Positions 41,158 through 49,544 of a DNA stretch of 58,932 nt are shown piece after piece (position 1 is the stretch's first letter; each line of letters begins with the position of its first letter). A model generated the notes under the pieces. It was not told the origin of the DNA. It saw only the letters and a list, made by a program, of their open reading frames with translations, and did no database searches. Source of the stretch: Sedimentisphaerales bacterium (GTDB lineage Bacteria > Planctomycetota > Phycisphaerae > Sedimentisphaerales > Anaerohalosphaeraceae); contig JAFGPC010000081.1 in NCBI GenBank assembly GCA_016926155.1, positions 1 to 58,932 of the forward strand, given 5' to 3'. The position numbers and the translations under genes are program-made.

Positions 41158-42278
41158 CGGTTCCGAGACTCCGTACACAACCTCTCATAACAATCCACAT
41201 ACTGTTTTGTGACCCCCGGCCAGCTATATTGTTCGACACGATGTAAGGCCGCTTCTGATAATTCTTTGCGACGCTGTTGTGAACCGGTCAGTTCGAGAAT
41301 TCGACTTCGAATTCCCTCCACATCCCCCGGCTCAACCAGAAGGGCGGCCGGTCCGACGACTTCCGGGCAGCCGCCGGCGGTGCTGGTAATAATCGCCATC
41401 CCTGCACTCATTGCTTCCAGCAGAACGGTAGGAAAATTTTCCGCTTCGGAGGGAAAAACGAAAATGGAGCCGGTTTCATACAATTGACGGAATTGTGGCG
41501 ACCTCTGGTCCAGCCAACCCCAAAACCGAATCGGTGTTTTTGATCCCTGAGCGAATTGTTCCAATTTGGTCCGGAAAGGTCCATCCCCTACAATATTGAC
41601 CTGCCAGTCCAGTTTGAGATCGTGAACCGCCCGGAGCACATACTGAAATCCCTTGCGGGGAAGCAGCCGGCTGCACAGCAGGATGCTCTTTTCCTTAGGA
41701 CCGCTGCGAAACCGGGAAAGAGAAATCCCGTTAGGAATCAGACGGACATTCACATCAGGGCAATGGTGCTGCAAGAGGGTCCGCAGTGCCTGGCTGGGCG
41801 ATACAAGCATGTCGGCACGATGCACCAGGCTCCTCCAGAAAGGACGAATCAGCCAATGAATCCTGCGAAAACGGTCGGGATTATAGCCCGGCACATCACT
41901 GCCGTGACAGGTGATTAAAAAGGGAACCTTGCGAATTCGTGCAACCAGACAGGCCAATGGTCCGGTTGGAATGATAAAATGGCAGTGGATTATATCGTAC
42001 TTTCGCTTTTTCGACAGACCAAGCGTTTTAAAAAAGGCTCCAACAAGAAAACTGGCCATCTCATGGGTTCTGCACAGATCCGGACGTTTGCGAACGGCCC
42101 ATGTGCGATAAACGGTAACACCGTCGATCACTTCAGAGGCGGGCAGCCCTTTATACCGCATGGTTACCACATCCACATCGTGATCCAGTTTCACCAGATG
42201 CCTGCACAATTCCAACGTCACCGGCGCAGCGCCGCCCCCAATCGGAGGAAACTCATAATTGAGCATCAGGATGTTCAT
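41154..42278 (-). CDS. Family 4 glycosyltransferase
   Basis: A 374-residue GT-B enzyme with the typical opening MNILMLNYEFPPIGGGA and the acceptor-side motif FLITCHGSDVPGY. The C-terminal half has ILLCSRLLPRKGFQYVLRA, VNIVGDGPF and the complete donor-binding motif FVFPSEAENFPTVLLEAMSAGMAIITS (E-x7-E, about 280-305). It resembles hexosyltransferases of surface polysaccharide pathways. It lies 26 bases after the GT-C gene and is translationally coupled to the methyltransferase gene. Confidence 0.92.
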   Translation of the reverse strand: MNILMLNYEFPPIGGGAAPVTLELCRHLVKLDHDVDVVTMRYKGLPASEVIDGVTVYRTWAVRKRPDLCRTHEMASFLVGAFFKTLGLSKKRKYDIIHCHFIIPTGPLACLVARIRKVPFLITCHGSDVPGYNPDRFRRIHWLIRPFWRSLVHRADMLVSPSQALRTLLQHHCPDVNVRLIPNGISLSRFRSGPKEKSILLCSRLLPRKGFQYVLRAVHDLKLDWQVNIVGDGPFRTKLEQFAQGSKTPIRFWGWLDQRSPQFRQLYETGSIFVFPSEAENFPTVLLEAMSAGMAIITSTAGGCPEVVGPAALLVEPGDVEGIRSRILELTGSQQRRKELSEAALHRVEQYSWPGVTKQYVDCYERLCTESRNR

Positions 42279-42304
42279 GTAGTGTCTTTATCCATGTTCG
42301 GTAG

Positions 42305-44407
42305 CTATTGCCCTGCTTTCCGTCGGAAAAGCACATGTTCCCCGAAACTGATCTGCACGATATCATAATTCGTCCGGATAAACGCACGAAAAGAGGCCAT
42401 ACTTTCATACCGCTGAGCCTCTTCCGGGCTGATTTGTTTATCCAGAATATCCATGTATTGTGCATTGTACTGACGGATCGCTTGTTCGTTGTCAGGTACA
42501 AATTGGGTCTTGGTAACTCCCTGGAAGGGAGGATACGAAGGCCAGAGTTCCAAAGGAGGCCGGTCCCATGGAAAGTGCCGTTTTCGCGAATCCACGATGA
42601 ACTTTGGTTTTCCTTCCTGAAAATCTTCCACCAGGGCCATGGTCTTTCCATACAGGGCCCGGGGGGGAGTTACATGCATATCGCTTTCAAAAGCCCTTGG
42701 AGTACAACTTAGCCTCTGGGCGCGGACATAAATCCCAGGCACCCAGCCCCACACATAAATCGTATCCTGTTCGGAGGAGTGTTCCCTGATGTAATCACCT
42801 ACTGCCTCCCACGCCATTGGATGAAGTTTCCGCACCCTGACCTCTTCCAATCGCTGGACATATCCGTTCTTTGGGCCATCTTCATATCGATTCCCTGAAA
42901 AACGACTCCGATTTAAGCCAAAATAAATCGGCCAGGCCAATGCAAGTATCACAAACGCCGCTATAGCACCCACAGCCAGCCATGGACCTTTTTGCATTGC
43001 CTTACGAAAACTGCACACATAGAACCATACAGCATATCCGCTCAGCATGGCTCCGGAGGCCGTCAAGGGCAGATAATATTGCTCGTACGAACGGGGACTG
43101 ATCCAAACCAGTGCCATATCCAGCAGCCACCAGATTCCCAATAACAGAACAAATCGGTCCGGCCCAGTAAGAGAAAGATGTTTGATCCGGTGAAGAATGA
43201 GGCGGATTATCCCCGCTATCAACGAAAGTACACCGAAAAGGATTGGCATGATTAATGCTGTATAATACCGAAACACAATAGGGGCCTGTTGGGTGATCCC
43301 CATGGCGGCCCGGCTTAATTTCCAGTATTGGTTGGGAGAAAAGAAGATCCTTTGGGTAAAACTCAGCCCTTTATCGAAGCGCCAGTAGATTCTCTGTACA
43401 AATCTCACCCCCGGCAGATGCTCAAGGTAGGAAGCAAACTCACCCATGATTAGAAAATAGATAGAAAATCCCAGAAAGACTGCACTCAGAAGACCCAGGC
43501 CGGACCACCAGACGCCCCGATGCACGGTTCTCAGCCTCTGCATAATCCGTTTGCGATACCGAAGCAATAAGACGATTACCCAGATTGCTCCGATGATAAG
43601 CCATAAAAACTGAAGAATCGCCACAGGTAAGGTGTATAGGAATGTATTCCATTGTTGCTGCCAAAGGTAAAATACCCCCAGAGGTACAAGCCCTATCGTA
43701 CTTCCGATCATCAGAAACAAGCCTTCCTTTCGGATGGCCCGCCATGGAATTCGATGTGTCATGAATCCGACCATGAAGTAGATCAGGACAGATGCAATCA
43801 TGGAAACGCCGGTTTCCTTGATGTAATACACATTAATCATCATCGCTCCGGCCAGGGCCGCCCAGAGGGGCTTGCTGCCGAATTCATACAACATCAGCGC
43901 CGATATCCCAATCACCATCAGGGCAATCATATACTGCTCTTTGACATTCCCATACTTGGCGATCAAAGGCGCCGACAGATAAAAGGACGCCAGAATCACC
44001 CCCAGGCACGCCGCCAGCGAGCCGAACCATTTCCGCATCGCGGCAAACATCATTCCCAAAGCCAAAAATTGCAGTATGCCCTGAATAATCTTGGGTCCAC
44101 TGTCATTGAAGCCAAATAAGGCCACGGCAATCACATTGAAGAGCATGGTGGCCGGTTTGGCCGAGCCTTTCTCCTCGACATCCATCCGGGCCCCCTGCAG
44201 CAGGTGCTCGGCGGAATAGACATAGGCAGCACTATCGAATGGTCCCGGAGAACCCAACTCCATATATTTACCCAGGACAAAGAACAGACCCGCCACACTC
44301 AGACCAATCCCGATCAGGATCCATTGAGATTGTTTTGTGCCGGATGCAATGGGGGGTGGGGGAGAATCTGACCTTGCGGATTCCTTTCGCCGCCTTCTCC
44401 GAGACAT
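42305..44407 (-). CDS. GT-C fold integral membrane glycosyltransferase (ArnT/PMT-like)
   Basis: A 700-residue polytopic protein with a basic N-terminal tail, about ten membrane helices up to residue 480 and a soluble extracytoplasmic C-terminal domain of about 200 residues. The first outside loop has GPFDSAAYVYSAEHLL, whose Asp is in the place of the catalytic Asp of GT-C enzymes. Such enzymes take sugars from polyprenyl phosphate and transfer them to lipid A or proteins outside the membrane. The gene 4 bases upstream encodes a polyprenyl-phosphate sugar synthase, the expected donor supplier. The acceptor is unknown. Confidence 0.82.
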   Translation of the reverse strand: MSRRRRRKESARSDSPPPPIASGTKQSQWILIGIGLSVAGLFFVLGKYMELGSPGPFDSAAYVYSAEHLLQGARMDVEEKGSAKPATMLFNVIAVALFGFNDSGPKIIQGILQFLALGMMFAAMRKWFGSLAACLGVILASFYLSAPLIAKYGNVKEQYMIALMVIGISALMLYEFGSKPLWAALAGAMMINVYYIKETGVSMIASVLIYFMVGFMTHRIPWRAIRKEGLFLMIGSTIGLVPLGVFYLWQQQWNTFLYTLPVAILQFLWLIIGAIWVIVLLLRYRKRIMQRLRTVHRGVWWSGLGLLSAVFLGFSIYFLIMGEFASYLEHLPGVRFVQRIYWRFDKGLSFTQRIFFSPNQYWKLSRAAMGITQQAPIVFRYYTALIMPILFGVLSLIAGIIRLILHRIKHLSLTGPDRFVLLLGIWWLLDMALVWISPRSYEQYYLPLTASGAMLSGYAVWFYVCSFRKAMQKGPWLAVGAIAAFVILALAWPIYFGLNRSRFSGNRYEDGPKNGYVQRLEEVRVRKLHPMAWEAVGDYIREHSSEQDTIYVWGWVPGIYVRAQRLSCTPRAFESDMHVTPPRALYGKTMALVEDFQEGKPKFIVDSRKRHFPWDRPPLELWPSYPPFQGVTKTQFVPDNEQAIRQYNAQYMDILDKQISPEEAQRYESMASFRAFIRTNYDIVQISFGEHVLFRRKAGQ

Positions 44408-44411
44408 CGAT

Positions 44412-45428
44412 TTACTCCATCCCTTTAGACTCGTCCGTTAGGTTGGCCGCCGTTTTAGGTTCGGCAACGGATTCGAGAATCGTCTCAATGACATAAATGG
44501 CTCGATCCTGCGATTCATGGTATGTTCGAACCATAATCTCCGCCAGAAGACCCATCATAACAAACTGAATGGCCGCTGTCATCAGCATCATGGACAGTAC
44601 CAGAAGAGGATTGCGATTCATGCTCAGAAAGGGAGTTACCATAAACCGATAATATAATACTAATACCCCCGAGACTACGGAACCAAGAAAACACATTCCT
44701 CCCAGTCCTCCGAATACATAAATCGGCTTGGTTGAAAAGGAGGCCAAAAATTTAATGGTAATCAGATCCAGCAGCACCTTGAACGTACGATTGAGCCCGT
44801 ACTTGGTTGTTCCCGTGGTTCGGGGACGGTGGTTAACCACCATTTCCGCCACTTTTTCGCCGCCCCAACTGGCCAGAGCTGGAATAAAACGGTGCATCTC
44901 GCCGTACAACCGGATTTCTTTCAAAGATTCGGCTCGATATGCTTTCAACGTACACCCATAGTCGTGCAACCGAACCCCGGTAATGCGGCCAATCAGCCAG
45001 TTACCCAAACGGGAAGGTAATGTCCGAGTCAAGAATGTATCTTGCCTGTCTTTCCGCCATCCACTGACAATATCAAAACCTTCGGCCAGCTTTTCCACCA
45101 GCATCGGGATATCGGCGGGATCATTTTGTAAATCGGCATCCAGAGGAACGATCACCCGTCCCTGAGCGAGCCGGAAGCCGGCTGCCAGGGCTGCCGTCTG
45201 ACCAAAATTTTTCCGAAACCGGATGACGCAAACATTCGGATTCTCTGCATGGAGGGCCTTAAGAATGGAATAGCTGTTGTCTGAACTTCCGTCATCCACG
45301 TAAATGATTTCATGGGTGTATCGATTCCCAATCGCGTTCACGATCTCTTCGTGCAGCAATCCGAGGCTTTCCTGCTCATTGAAAACCGGTATGACGATGG
45401 AAATTTCTTTATCGGACGACCCGCTCAC
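44412..45428 (-). CDS. Polyprenyl-phosphate glycosyltransferase (DPM1/ArnC-like family 2)
   Basis: A 338-residue enzyme with a GT-A domain (about 8-230): SIVIPVFNEQESL, YVDDGSSDNSY, VIRFRKNFGQTAALAAGF and PLDADLQNDP (metal site, about 95-104). Two C-terminal membrane helices (about 240-265 and 275-305) follow. This matches enzymes that load a sugar from a nucleotide donor onto undecaprenyl phosphate at the inner face of the membrane. It is the first gene of the minus-strand glycan operon, directly before the GT-C transferase. It is divergent from the DUF1573 gene. Confidence 0.93.
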   Translation of the reverse strand: MSGSSDKEISIVIPVFNEQESLGLLHEEIVNAIGNRYTHEIIYVDDGSSDNSYSILKALHAENPNVCVIRFRKNFGQTAALAAGFRLAQGRVIVPLDADLQNDPADIPMLVEKLAEGFDIVSGWRKDRQDTFLTRTLPSRLGNWLIGRITGVRLHDYGCTLKAYRAESLKEIRLYGEMHRFIPALASWGGEKVAEMVVNHRPRTTGTTKYGLNRTFKVLLDLITIKFLASFSTKPIYVFGGLGGMCFLGSVVSGVLVLYYRFMVTPFLSMNRNPLLVLSMMLMTAAIQFVMMGLLAEIMVRTYHESQDRAIYVIETILESVAEPKTAANLTDESKGME

Positions 45429-45522
45429 GGTCGACTCCTTTATAACTTGATATTTATAGCAATTATGATACTTCTAAAATATGGTTCTGTAAAGAGATAG
45501 CCTTTTTGAACCGACTTGACGG

Positions 45523-45551
45523 TTGATTCTTGTTTTACCCATCGATACAAT
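45523..45551 (+). promoter_or_regulatory. Promoter of the DUF1573 / multihaem lipoprotein genes
   Basis: TTGATT (45523-45528) and TACAAT (45546-45551), exactly 17 bases apart, about 60 bases before the start at 45611. Confidence 0.55.
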
Positions 45552-45610
45552 GCATATCGGCAAGAATTGTGGGGCAGTACCCCAGAAACCTGAATATGAG
45601 AGGGAAAATC

Positions 45611-46756
45611 ATGAAATTAAGCTTTTTCCTGTGGTTGACATTGATCGCTTTTGTTTCACTTTTTGCTTTTTCCGGTTGTGGAGAGTCCAAACGAAACCCG
45701 GAACCGAATACCCGGCTGGAAACGCCAACCTCCAGTTCAATTCCAAAAGCCCAGCAGGCACAACCGACCCCGAAGCCGCAGCCGAAACCTGTAATACCCA
45801 CCAATTCGAATGAATCCCCGGACAATCCCACCGTCGTAACAGGGACACCAAAGATTGAGGTGGATAATCCGGTAGTCGATTTGGGAAGAATCGGACCTGG
45901 TAAAAAACATACGGTGCTGTTCCGTTTCAAAAATGCGGGGGATGGAACGTTACTTATTAAAGAGGTCAAATCCACCTGTGGGTGCATGGTTCCGGATCTT
46001 AAGAAAAAAGAATACCAGCCGGGAGAATCCGGAGAAATACCTGTTACGTATACCTCCGGCACGTATCCGGGAACGGTAGGCAAGTCGTTGTATATCATGA
46101 GTAACGATCCCAAAAATCCCAGTTCCAAACTAACCATTAAAGCGATTATCGAGCTGAAAGTGGCGGTCGAACCCATGGAGATGTCCCTGACCGTCGGCAA
46201 GGAAAATGCCGGGGCCGTCCCGATTAAAGTTCGCAGCAATGACGGTACGGCATTTGCTATTAAGAGCGTTACGGCGACCAACAACGCAATTACGTTTGAG
46301 TACGATCCGGACAAGGAAGGCACAGAGTTCGTCCTTGAGCCCAAGGTGAATATGCAGACGCTGGAGAGTACATTGTATGGGACCGTTCAGATATTGACTT
46401 CTCATCCCGAGGCCAAACTCCTTTCGGCACGCTGGCAGGCGACACCTTGTATGACCCTGTCCCGCCCGAGGATTATCCTCCAGAACGCCGAACCGGGACA
46501 GGCAGTTTCCAAGGATGTCTGGGTAACCAATCATTGCGAAGAGTCCCTGGAACTCGAATCTTCCGATTCGGACAAGGGACTGATGGAAGTGGTCGCTCAG
46601 GATAAGCAGGATAACAACCTGAAGCTGGAAATCCGGATCACCCCGCCTCCTCGGGAAAATCAGGTCAAGCGGTATATCAGCGATACCCTCACCCTGCAAT
46701 TCAAGAACGGGCGGACCGCCAAGATTACCTGTACCGGATGGTATAAAATCCAATAG
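45611..46756 (+). CDS. DUF1573-domain lipoprotein
   Basis: A 381-residue lipoprotein: lipobox AFSGC with Cys near residue 23, a Pro/Thr-rich linker (about 30-75), then a DUF1573 domain (about 80-185) with KIEVDNPVVDLGRIGPG, FRFKNAGDGTL and KSTCGCMVPDL. A second, more degenerate Ig-like region fills the C-terminal 190 residues. DUF1573 is an immunoglobulin-like beta-sandwich found in exported proteins; its role is unknown, although the CGC pair could bind metal or take part in redox chemistry. ATG 45611 follows GAGGG at 6 bases. The cytochrome-like lipoprotein gene follows after 8 bases. Confidence 0.85.
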   Translation: MKLSFFLWLTLIAFVSLFAFSGCGESKRNPEPNTRLETPTSSSIPKAQQAQPTPKPQPKPVIPTNSNESPDNPTVVTGTPKIEVDNPVVDLGRIGPGKKHTVLFRFKNAGDGTLLIKEVKSTCGCMVPDLKKKEYQPGESGEIPVTYTSGTYPGTVGKSLYIMSNDPKNPSSKLTIKAIIELKVAVEPMEMSLTVGKENAGAVPIKVRSNDGTAFAIKSVTATNNAITFEYDPDKEGTEFVLEPKVNMQTLESTLYGTVQILTSHPEAKLLSARWQATPCMTLSRPRIILQNAEPGQAVSKDVWVTNHCEESLELESSDSDKGLMEVVAQDKQDNNLKLEIRITPPPRENQVKRYISDTLTLQFKNGRTAKITCTGWYKIQ

Positions 46757-46764
46757 GGCAAACC

Positions 46765-48111
46765 ATGGCCACAGTTAAGAAGTCCTTCATCTTTGGTCTG
46801 GCCCTTACGGTTGGAATCTGTATATCCGTATTGATTGGATGTAATCCTGAACCAGACGGTCCAGATAATGGTATCAAGAGACCGGGAGGTAGTTTTACTC
46901 TGTTTTTTACCGGTCAGTCCTTAAGCACATTAAAGCCGTGCGGTTGTTCGGAAGATCAGCTTGGCGGGCTTGAACGACGTCCCGCAATCTTGAATACCAT
47001 CCCTAGGGAAAATCGTCTGGTAATTGAAACCGGCAATCTCCTTCGACAGGATTCGGCACAGGATCGAATCAAACTGAACACCTTCTTTCAGGCGCTGAAT
47101 CTCCTGGGATATGATCTGGTTTGCCTGGATTCGGAGGATTTTCGTGTCGCTCAATCGGAAGGTCTATTGCCAGATAACCATTTTTCCCTCATCACTTCAG
47201 CCCAACACACCTCTGATTTACCCCCTGTATGGTCTAGCGAAGTTCCTTTGGGCCAAGGTACCTTGCGTATCGTCATAGGAACGGTATCCCGCGATTTTTT
47301 AACCGATGAGAAGAATGAAGATGGTTTATTGCCTATCTTTGGCTTCGAGCCTAATTCAGATGAGGAATTACGCATTTTGATCATCGAGGATTGCTTGCAA
47401 CTCGATGTATCACAATTATCCATCGTTGATTTAATTGTATGCCCAGGTATTGCCGCCGAAGCGGAAATCCTGAGCCGTTCTTCCCAGGGTCCGCTCGTGG
47501 TTTCTGTGGGTAAATTAGGGGAATATATTGGAAAACTGACTGTTCGTTTCACTACCAAGAATCCCATGCAATTGGATTATGAAGGTGTACCCGTCAGCAG
47601 TACATTGCCAACAGATGAACAACTTGTCGATTTATATGAATTTTACAAACTGCGCGTCAAAGAGGAAAATCTTCTGGAAAAAGTGCCCAAACTTCCATTG
47701 CCGGAGGGCTTGGAATATACCGGATCGGATAGTTGCGCCGTTTGTCACAAATATGAATATGAGAAATGGTCCACTAAGGCCCACGCAAAGGCCTACCAAA
47801 CACTAGTTGAGATCAACCAGCAGTATGACCCGGAATGTATTCGATGTCATGTGGTCGGTTTCCAGTTCCAGAGCGGCTTTGCCAACGAGAACAGCCCGCC
47901 GGATCTGCGGAATGTGGGCTGTGAGGTCTGTCACGGACCGTCATCCCAACACATCGCCTCTCAGCTTTCCGGTGGTAAAAATGTCGCACCGGGTGAACCC
48001 AAATTCCGCTGTATTGACTGTCACACTCCGGAAAACAGTATCAATTATGCCGGGCATGAGGCGGAATACATGGAAAAAATTGTCCATTGGCGGGAACCAA
48101 AAGCCGATTAA
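46765..48111 (+). CDS. Tetrahaem cytochrome c lipoprotein with phosphatase-like N-terminal domain
   Basis: A 448-residue lipoprotein (lipobox LIGC, Cys about 26). Residues about 40-290 resemble the 5'-nucleotidase/metallophosphatase-like domain of cytochrome-fused lipoproteins, opening with FTGQSLSTLKPCGCSEDQLGGLERR. The metal-binding Asp-x-His and Asn-His signatures are not visible, so it is probably not an active phosphatase. The C-terminal part (about 318-448) is cytochrome c554-like, with four haem-binding CxxCH motifs: CAVCH (about 324), CIRCH (358), CEVCH (386) and CIDCH (416). An electron-transfer role outside the membrane is expected; the partner is unknown. Only a weak ribosome site precedes the ATG. 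Confidence 0.85.
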   Translation: MATVKKSFIFGLALTVGICISVLIGCNPEPDGPDNGIKRPGGSFTLFFTGQSLSTLKPCGCSEDQLGGLERRPAILNTIPRENRLVIETGNLLRQDSAQDRIKLNTFFQALNLLGYDLVCLDSEDFRVAQSEGLLPDNHFSLITSAQHTSDLPPVWSSEVPLGQGTLRIVIGTVSRDFLTDEKNEDGLLPIFGFEPNSDEELRILIIEDCLQLDVSQLSIVDLIVCPGIAAEAEILSRSSQGPLVVSVGKLGEYIGKLTVRFTTKNPMQLDYEGVPVSSTLPTDEQLVDLYEFYKLRVKEENLLEKVPKLPLPEGLEYTGSDSCAVCHKYEYEKWSTKAHAKAYQTLVEINQQYDPECIRCHVVGFQFQSGFANENSPPDLRNVGCEVCHGPSSQHIASQLSGGKNVAPGEPKFRCIDCHTPENSINYAGHEAEYMEKIVHWREPKAD

Positions 48112-48207
48112 CCTGTCGAAATACATAGCAGGCCTTAAGGGCCGGGAGCGGTTTTTCCGATAGGAAGGATGGATAGCTTCTAGCATATTCGCCATGAGAG
48201 AATAGCC

Positions 48208-49281
48208 GTGATTAAGTTGATGAAAATATTGGCGTTTTTATCGGTCCTTGCGGCAGTAGGCACGGCCGGCTGGGTTGCTACCGACCTGCTCGGAAGAAAT
48301 GAAGATTCTCCAAAGGTTCTTTCTGAGCTAGGCGTACTCGAACAGTTTATCGCCGGACGTCCAGGGACGGAGAATACCGAAGAAAAGGAATCGCCTCTGG
48401 TCACCCAGGCCAGGCTCTTTGCCCTGGGGATCGATCCGCCCCCTCCCCCCAAACCTGTTGTAAAACCACCCGTCGAGACAACAAGAACGATTCCAGTAGC
48501 TCGACAACCCGAACCGGAAATCAAACGGCCGGAACCCAAGGGACCATTCTCAACCAAGTTTCAACTGTTAGCAACGGCCTGGTATCCGAAATATCCATCT
48601 AAATCCCTGGCATTACTTGACTTAGGTGGAACCATAGGGAGAAAATGGCACCGTCCCGGCGAGAAGGTAAATCACCAAACCATCCAGGAAATTTATGAAG
48701 ATCACATTGTTGTTCTAAATGACTCCGGTCAGCCTGAGTCAGTAGCTTTGCAACGTAAGCCCGAACCCAAGTATAAGTTGATGCTCAAATCGGAGGCGGA
48801 AAAATTGGAGTCCGCCGTACCGCCCATTCCGACAGGTGGGATGTCCGCTTCGGCGATTCCTTCCTTGCCTTCGAATGCTTCGCGGGCCACAAGCCCAATC
48901 CGTCCTCCTGCTTCGACAAGTCGAAGCTCATCCGTCGTCCGAGCGCCGACCCGTATTGGGGCTTCTTCAGCAACTTCGAGCGGCACTGAGGCTAATTCGG
49001 ACCAGCCCGACAGGACGTATCGCACGCCTCCGACTCTGCCCACACCCGAAGAACGTCGTAAAACAGTAGATAACGACATTAACAACATTAAACGCCTAAT
49101 GCAGGAATCCGGCAAAATGGCCGAGATGACCGAGGATGAGAAAGCCGAGGAACTCAAGGCATGGAATGCCCTTTTGCAAATCCTGCAGGCAGAAAAAACC
49201 CGGCTCAATGAGGTGGACCAGAAGTCCGGAGAGGGGACCGCTAAAAACGGCGAAGATAATACTGAAAGCAAGTCCTACTGA
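48208..49281 (+). CDS. gspC: GspC-like type II secretion protein
   Basis: The 357-residue product has a single N-terminal membrane helix (about 4-26) and a Pro-rich linker (about 75-110). It then carries a beta domain (about 112-180) reading FQLLATAWYPKYPSKSLALLDLGGTIGRKWHRPGEKV, the homology region by which GspC contacts the secretin N0 domain. The C-terminus is a Ser/Thr/Pro-rich stretch followed by a helix; no PDZ domain is present. The identity rests on this fold-level pattern and on its position before the secretin gene. The start is GTG 48208, or ATG 48220 four codons on. GspC couples inner and outer membrane parts of the secretion machine. Confidence 0.65.
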   Translation: MIKLMKILAFLSVLAAVGTAGWVATDLLGRNEDSPKVLSELGVLEQFIAGRPGTENTEEKESPLVTQARLFALGIDPPPPPKPVVKPPVETTRTIPVARQPEPEIKRPEPKGPFSTKFQLLATAWYPKYPSKSLALLDLGGTIGRKWHRPGEKVNHQTIQEIYEDHIVVLNDSGQPESVALQRKPEPKYKLMLKSEAEKLESAVPPIPTGGMSASAIPSLPSNASRATSPIRPPASTSRSSSVVRAPTRIGASSATSSGTEANSDQPDRTYRTPPTLPTPEERRKTVDNDINNIKRLMQESGKMAEMTEDEKAEELKAWNALLQILQAEKTRLNEVDQKSGEGTAKNGEDNTESKSY

Positions 49282-49544
49282 ATCTACCTTTTTAGGTTAT
49301 TCCCATCCCAACCTTAAAAACACGTTTTTTCCATTTGTATCGGGAACTTTTCGATTTTTCAATTGTCTCATAAGCACGGGGAATTTCGGCATTTAGCGAG
49401 CCTTTGAACCTGTGAAAAAAAGCTCAGCCGACGCCGTAAATATCCGATAAACAGGGAGATACGCGCCGAGCGTCCACGTTTTGGCGGCCGCGTCAGGGAA
49501 AGGATAACAAGGTTCGTTAACCTTAGCAGGATATGGAGTACAAC
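49282..49544. other. Leader region upstream of the secretin gene
   Basis: 263 bases with no ORF. A possible AT-rich hairpin (TTTTTAGGTT with AACCTTAAAAA, 49289-49320) lies after gspC, and a 6-bp hairpin AAGGTT-CGTT-AACCTT (49509-49524) sits just before the gspD ribosome site. I recognise no riboswitch class. A separate promoter here is possible but not visible. Confidence 0.4.

Noticed and set aside
49282-49544. Riboswitch (cyclic-di-GMP or preQ1 type) before gspD
   Set aside because: I compared the stretch with consensus cores known to me and found no matching conserved bases; only small hairpins remain.
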